Shown piece after piece: positions 59,940 through 64,000 of a DNA stretch of 64,000 nt. Within the stretch, counting starts at the first letter, position 1. The number at the start of each line of letters is the position of its first letter. The notes beneath the pieces were generated by a model, which was not told where the DNA came from, ran no database searches, and was given only the letters and a program-made list of their open reading frames with translations. Location: NCBI GenBank assembly GCA_021234155.1, contig JAJEKV010000008.1, forward strand, positions 12,318,975-12,382,974, given 5' to 3'. The position numbers and the translations under genes are program-made. This stretch comes from Isoetes taiwanensis (taxonomy: Eukaryota > Streptophyta > Lycopodiopsida > Isoetales > Isoetaceae).

Positions 59940-62900
59940 TTCATGTAAATAGACTATTTTTCTACTATACATCTGCGGAATATTCATAAAATTAATTTTG
60001 GATCCGTATGTTACGTTCATATTTTAATGTTTTGATCAATCTTAAACTAGATTCTTCGGAAATTGAAGCCTTAAAATCCTGTATTTTATTCCAAAGAACC
60101 ACAAAATCAAGTGTGAAAGACGCAGTTTTATGCCATTTTCAAAAAAATGAAATGTGGAATAATTTCAAATTAACGGAATTGTGGTTCTATTGGCTATTCC
60201 AGTAGTTTGATTTCTTTCATCCGATCAACTGATTTTGGATCTAGAAATATATAGTCTACTATACTCTTTCCTGCATATATTTGGAATGTGTATCCTCATG
60301 GTCCTCTCCATTTTCTTACTCCATGTACTAGTACCATCCTACATCAGTGCATATGTCAATTCTTCCATTGCTCCCTCGTTTTACTGTTGTCTTTTAGGAT
60401 TCTTTCAAATCCTCTATGTTGCCATGTTACGTGCCTTCCTCTAACTCTGTTGGTGTTACCAATTTGGCTCTCCTAGCAGTATTTCTTGTAGCTAGCTAAT
60501 ATATACAAATGATTTAATGAACTAGATCCTGACTAGAACCCACCATATAATAACTTGTTAACTTTTAATAACAAACTCCACCAAATGAAATGAGAACATG
60601 CCTTCCTTTTTCAAATAGTGGAGTAGTTATAATATTTATTTCCTCATCTCTTTTGCCGCTATTTTGAATTCTAACTGTGCAAAATTCCTTAAAAATCCAT
60701 CCAAATCAAAGCAAGATATCTCTAATGCTTCCACCATTGCTATCGCACTTCATTATATGTTGAAAGAAGAGCTCAAGGTCCCTTGCAAACACCTCTACAA
60801 CATATAAACATTATCAAAACTATAAATAAGTGAATATTAACAACAAAAAATGGATTGATCACGTACATGCAGTTCAATATCCAGATTGTAAGTCTGTAAA
60901 ACCATAAGCTTTATTTGATATCATTACTTTCAAATTTGATAAATCAACAATGACAAACTTATAAATGATATTTGAAATAACATATTAATTTTTTTGGCAA
61001 ACGTCACTCATTTGAATAATAAATAAGATAACTATATAAAAAAAATTTAAACAGAAAGAGTATCAATCGAAGAAAAAACAAGTATGACATTGCATTAGCC
61101 TCCATTAGGATTTTAAAAATAGTTAAATCTAGCTTGTTTAAGCTAAGGCCAATGACATGGAATAACTTGTTTTTTGAAAGGCTCCGACGTGTGAAAGCAT
61201 GAAGAATCATGAAGCTTCATAATTGATCTATTATAAAGCTTGTATACTTGATAATTCTACAAATTTTGAAAAATTTTGATAAATATTATTCATAAATAAC
61301 AATATGAATATAAATTATATTTGACATAGAACTAAGTTATAAATTTTGAATTACCGATTGGAGTTAGACCCAAATGAATTTGCCATTTTTTTTATTTGGA
61401 TATAATCATCTAAACAGATTGTGAAATATATTGTTCTTCCAGTGGCGACAAAATTGCTTTCAAGTATTTAGTATCTATAAGGCAGATATAAAAACTTGGC
61501 GAGATAGGCTCAGTCCATATATAAAATCAACATTTGCCAATCTTATATGCTTTACACTCAGGAAATAATCCTTTTGAAGGGCTAACTAAAAACCTCATCG
61601 GCGATTTGTCTAAGATGGCTCATCCACTGCTTTCTGTACATTTTAGGTTGAGCCAAAGTGGCATTCATATAGGAGGCCTAAGATGGCCCATCCAAAATGG
61701 GCTTGCTAATAAATTAGGGTTTTGCAACCTATAAAGATGCTCGAAAAGAACTACTAGAGTCATTAAATTTTTAGATATGTGCCTGTAGTTGGAAGGCAAC
61801 ATCATCCGGCTTATTTCATATAAGCCATGGTTTCTTCAAATAGTCACCGTATTAGTAATAAGTATTATTCTTTATACTGGGTATGGATGATATATTTAAT
61901 TTATTCTCACGATCATCCCTACTATTGGCATGGGACTTAGTTAAAAAGGATATTTGTGTACACTATTGATACATGGCTACAAGAGGCATCTATGCTCCTT
62001 TGATTTATTCTACATTTTAAAAAGTCCGCCTTCGAGACACACCTTTGGGTTGCAGGAAGGCATTTCTGTCTCCTTGACTATCTTTACATTTCAAATGTCC
62101 ACTTCATGTATTTGATGATTTCAAGAAGCCCATGCTCTTAGACTTGAAAAGACTTGACATGATATAGAACAATTATAATAGAGATATAACTTCTTTAATA
62201 TATGGGCCTAAACAATGATAAAAATTGATAAATTTAAGTACTATCAAATCCATGATGGTTGATAAAAGCTAAATTTGTAAAATAGTGCACCAGTAACAGG
62301 TGTACCTGAAGCTTACAAAAATAAGCATAAGAAAATAAATTTAAGTGGCACCAACTTATATATAATATAGATAAAATTTGTGAAATATAACGATTCATAG
62401 ATTAGATAGTTTCTTTTAACGTTTATCATGTTTAAAATAAAACACAAGTAAATTATTAGATCCATCTATTATATTCGTAGTTGCATACAGATCATTCCCT
62501 CGCTTTATATATGTTTAAAGAATTTATTTTTAAGCATCCTTACAAAAAAATAAGCTTTCAAATCTATTTTCTAAATTTATTTTATTTGATAACATAAACA
62601 TGTAAATCGCTTTTCATGATTTAAAAATTTAAAGTAAAATTCAAGGCCGCTACGAATATTTTACAAAAATCATCATGGAGAACTGTGTGTTAATTCAAAA
62701 CAAGCAGGAAAGAAGGTCGGAAAACCCTCCCCAAATCTCTAGTTCCAAGATTCTTTGACTAAAAGCAATGTATTTTGTGAAAGATATGGTTATTGAAAAT
62801 GTAATCCTCTAGATCGCTTAGTTCGCAAGAGCAAGTATACTCTAATTTATAGTTGTGATTGATGCAATGATGATTTAGAAAAATGAAAAAGGCATAAATA

Positions 62901-64000
62901 CTACCCTTGTTTGACCGAGGAAATGGAATTTATAGATTATGCTTAATTTAGTGTTGCAAAGGCCATCAAAGAAAGGAAAAATATGGAAATATCATCGGCT
63001 GGCTGTTAAGTAGTAGGTAAATGTTAATGGAAATAAGTGGACTGATATTTTGGCCAAAAGTGGGGCTACCACTAAGCTTCGACCAGGAACATTTCAAACA
63101 CCAATAGAACAGGGCGATGGTAGAACAAGATGGAATGCTAAAGTACAAAATATGATGACGAGTCAATCGAACAAGAATTTTGGGACATGGCATTGTCCTA
63201 TTATTGATCCCTATTCAAATGGCCGAAAACACCTTTCGGTATATTCTATAGTAGAAGGTGACATGCCTACAAAGGGATTGAGACCGGTTATTGGCAACAC
63301 ACATCACAGCTTTTCTTGCCCTCATCGCTCTCGCCTCTATTTCTTTTCTTTTCTTCCACAATCTCTATTGAATCCGGCAACTAGTTGGTTTTTGTATCCA
63401 TTGAATGGTAGCATTGGAAACACAGAGGACGGAAAATCGAAGAGGAATATGAAAATGATCAGAGGGCCCATGTCTCACACGTGGTTCACATTTTGTGTCC
63501 ACTTTCATTGGGAAATATGATCGCTAAGTTTGAAAAATTATTATCCCCTAAGAACCTGTCTGCCTATAAACTATTGCGTGCAAGCTTAACTTCAACTCAC
63601 TCCAACTCTCTAGTTCAAGGGCTTCAAAAAAGTTCCATGTAATGCATCCTTTCTAGAACTCGCAGTTGCCTTTAGCCTACCGGTGCTGGTGGAAAAGCCG
63701 GACGATTCCAAAGTTCTTGCCACACTGGGCTCGCATTTTTACAAAGGTTGTAGTTTGGCCACCTTGCTTGGTGTACAAAGTTCTACTTTTGTCTTTACAA
63801 ACACTCGAGAAACAACTAGATGAAAATGCCAACTGATGTGGCATGTGTTCTTTCTTTTATATTAATCGCTTTTAGGAATGAATTTTAGTTTTTCTATAGC
63901 TTCTTTATTTAGTGGCTCCTTGCTGTAAATCTCAAAGTTATTAGCGATTCTTTGGTTGCGAATTTCTAGCAATACGTAAACTGAACGAAGTGTACAACAA
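59940..64000. other. AT-rich intergenic DNA
   Basis: Long AT-rich stretch. The one frame over 100 codons (63,050-63,520, 156 codons) has mixed composition with no recognisable motif, membrane segment or family word, and could be chance. Nothing else is supported. Confidence 0.4.

Noticed and set aside
63050-63520. 156-codon frame
   Set aside because: No motif, no homology I recognise, and no splice or promoter context in an AT-rich desert.
1-64000. CRISPR arrays, bacterial defence systems, operons
   Set aside because: All real genes are eukaryotic with introns. The tandem repeats here are long, degenerate and lack spacer-like regularity.

Overview
The window is nuclear DNA of a land plant. 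The evidence is a plant-type leucine-rich-repeat receptor-like protein, plant receptor-kinase exons, a multi-exon gene with short plant introns, two families of plant LINEs and Ty1/copia relics. A fern or other seed-free plant with a large repeat-rich genome fits best, but that is inference: nothing in the window fixes the species. There is no operon structure, CRISPR array or rRNA, and the only tRNA-like sequences are the heads of two SINEs.

Only one gene looks intact. It is a seven-exon gene at 48,993-50,643 for a 258-residue HNH-nuclease-fold protein, and its first intron appears to be of the rare GC-AG class. Other host genes are remnants: a receptor-like protein (52,746-54,987) with one internal stop and one small deletion; a NOC1/SWA2/CEBPZ-like ribosome-biogenesis gene fragment that still has its introns (38,928-39,930); receptor-kinase exon pieces (3,426-3,815 minus; 18,526-18,662 and 19,471-19,571 plus); and a small lysine-rich reading frame at 8,157-8,548 minus, with a plausible 5'UTR intron and two G-boxes farther upstream.

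Layout: 0-9 kb is sparse DNA with two tRNA-Val-headed SINEs and a kinase fragment. 9-16 kb holds a G-box region, degenerate tandem repeats and a LINE 3' end with several extra tails, each ending in simple sequence. 16.4-18.1 kb is a LINE inserted in a tandem array. 18-26 kb is repeat-strewn with kinase exon debris. 26.9-30.75 kb is the longest LINE copy. 33.46-38.5 kb is a nested mosaic: a copia relic, two LINE copies joined to each other, and a hAT-type MITE with a perfect 8-bp target duplication. 38.5-48 kb has the NOC1-like fragment, a copia gag relic and unassigned coding-like islands. 48-55 kb holds the HNH gene and the LRR pseudogene, each preceded by local repeats. 55.6-57 kb is a second LINE family, followed by an LTR-like block with a large hairpin. 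59.5 kb has a tandem array, and the rest is AT-rich and featureless.

The most intriguing pattern is a dispersed ~170-200 bp repeat (family X, three copies) beginning with a hairpin. Two of its three copies lie just 5' of intron-bearing host-gene fragments on the same strand, as a gene-capturing element might. No complete new system was found.
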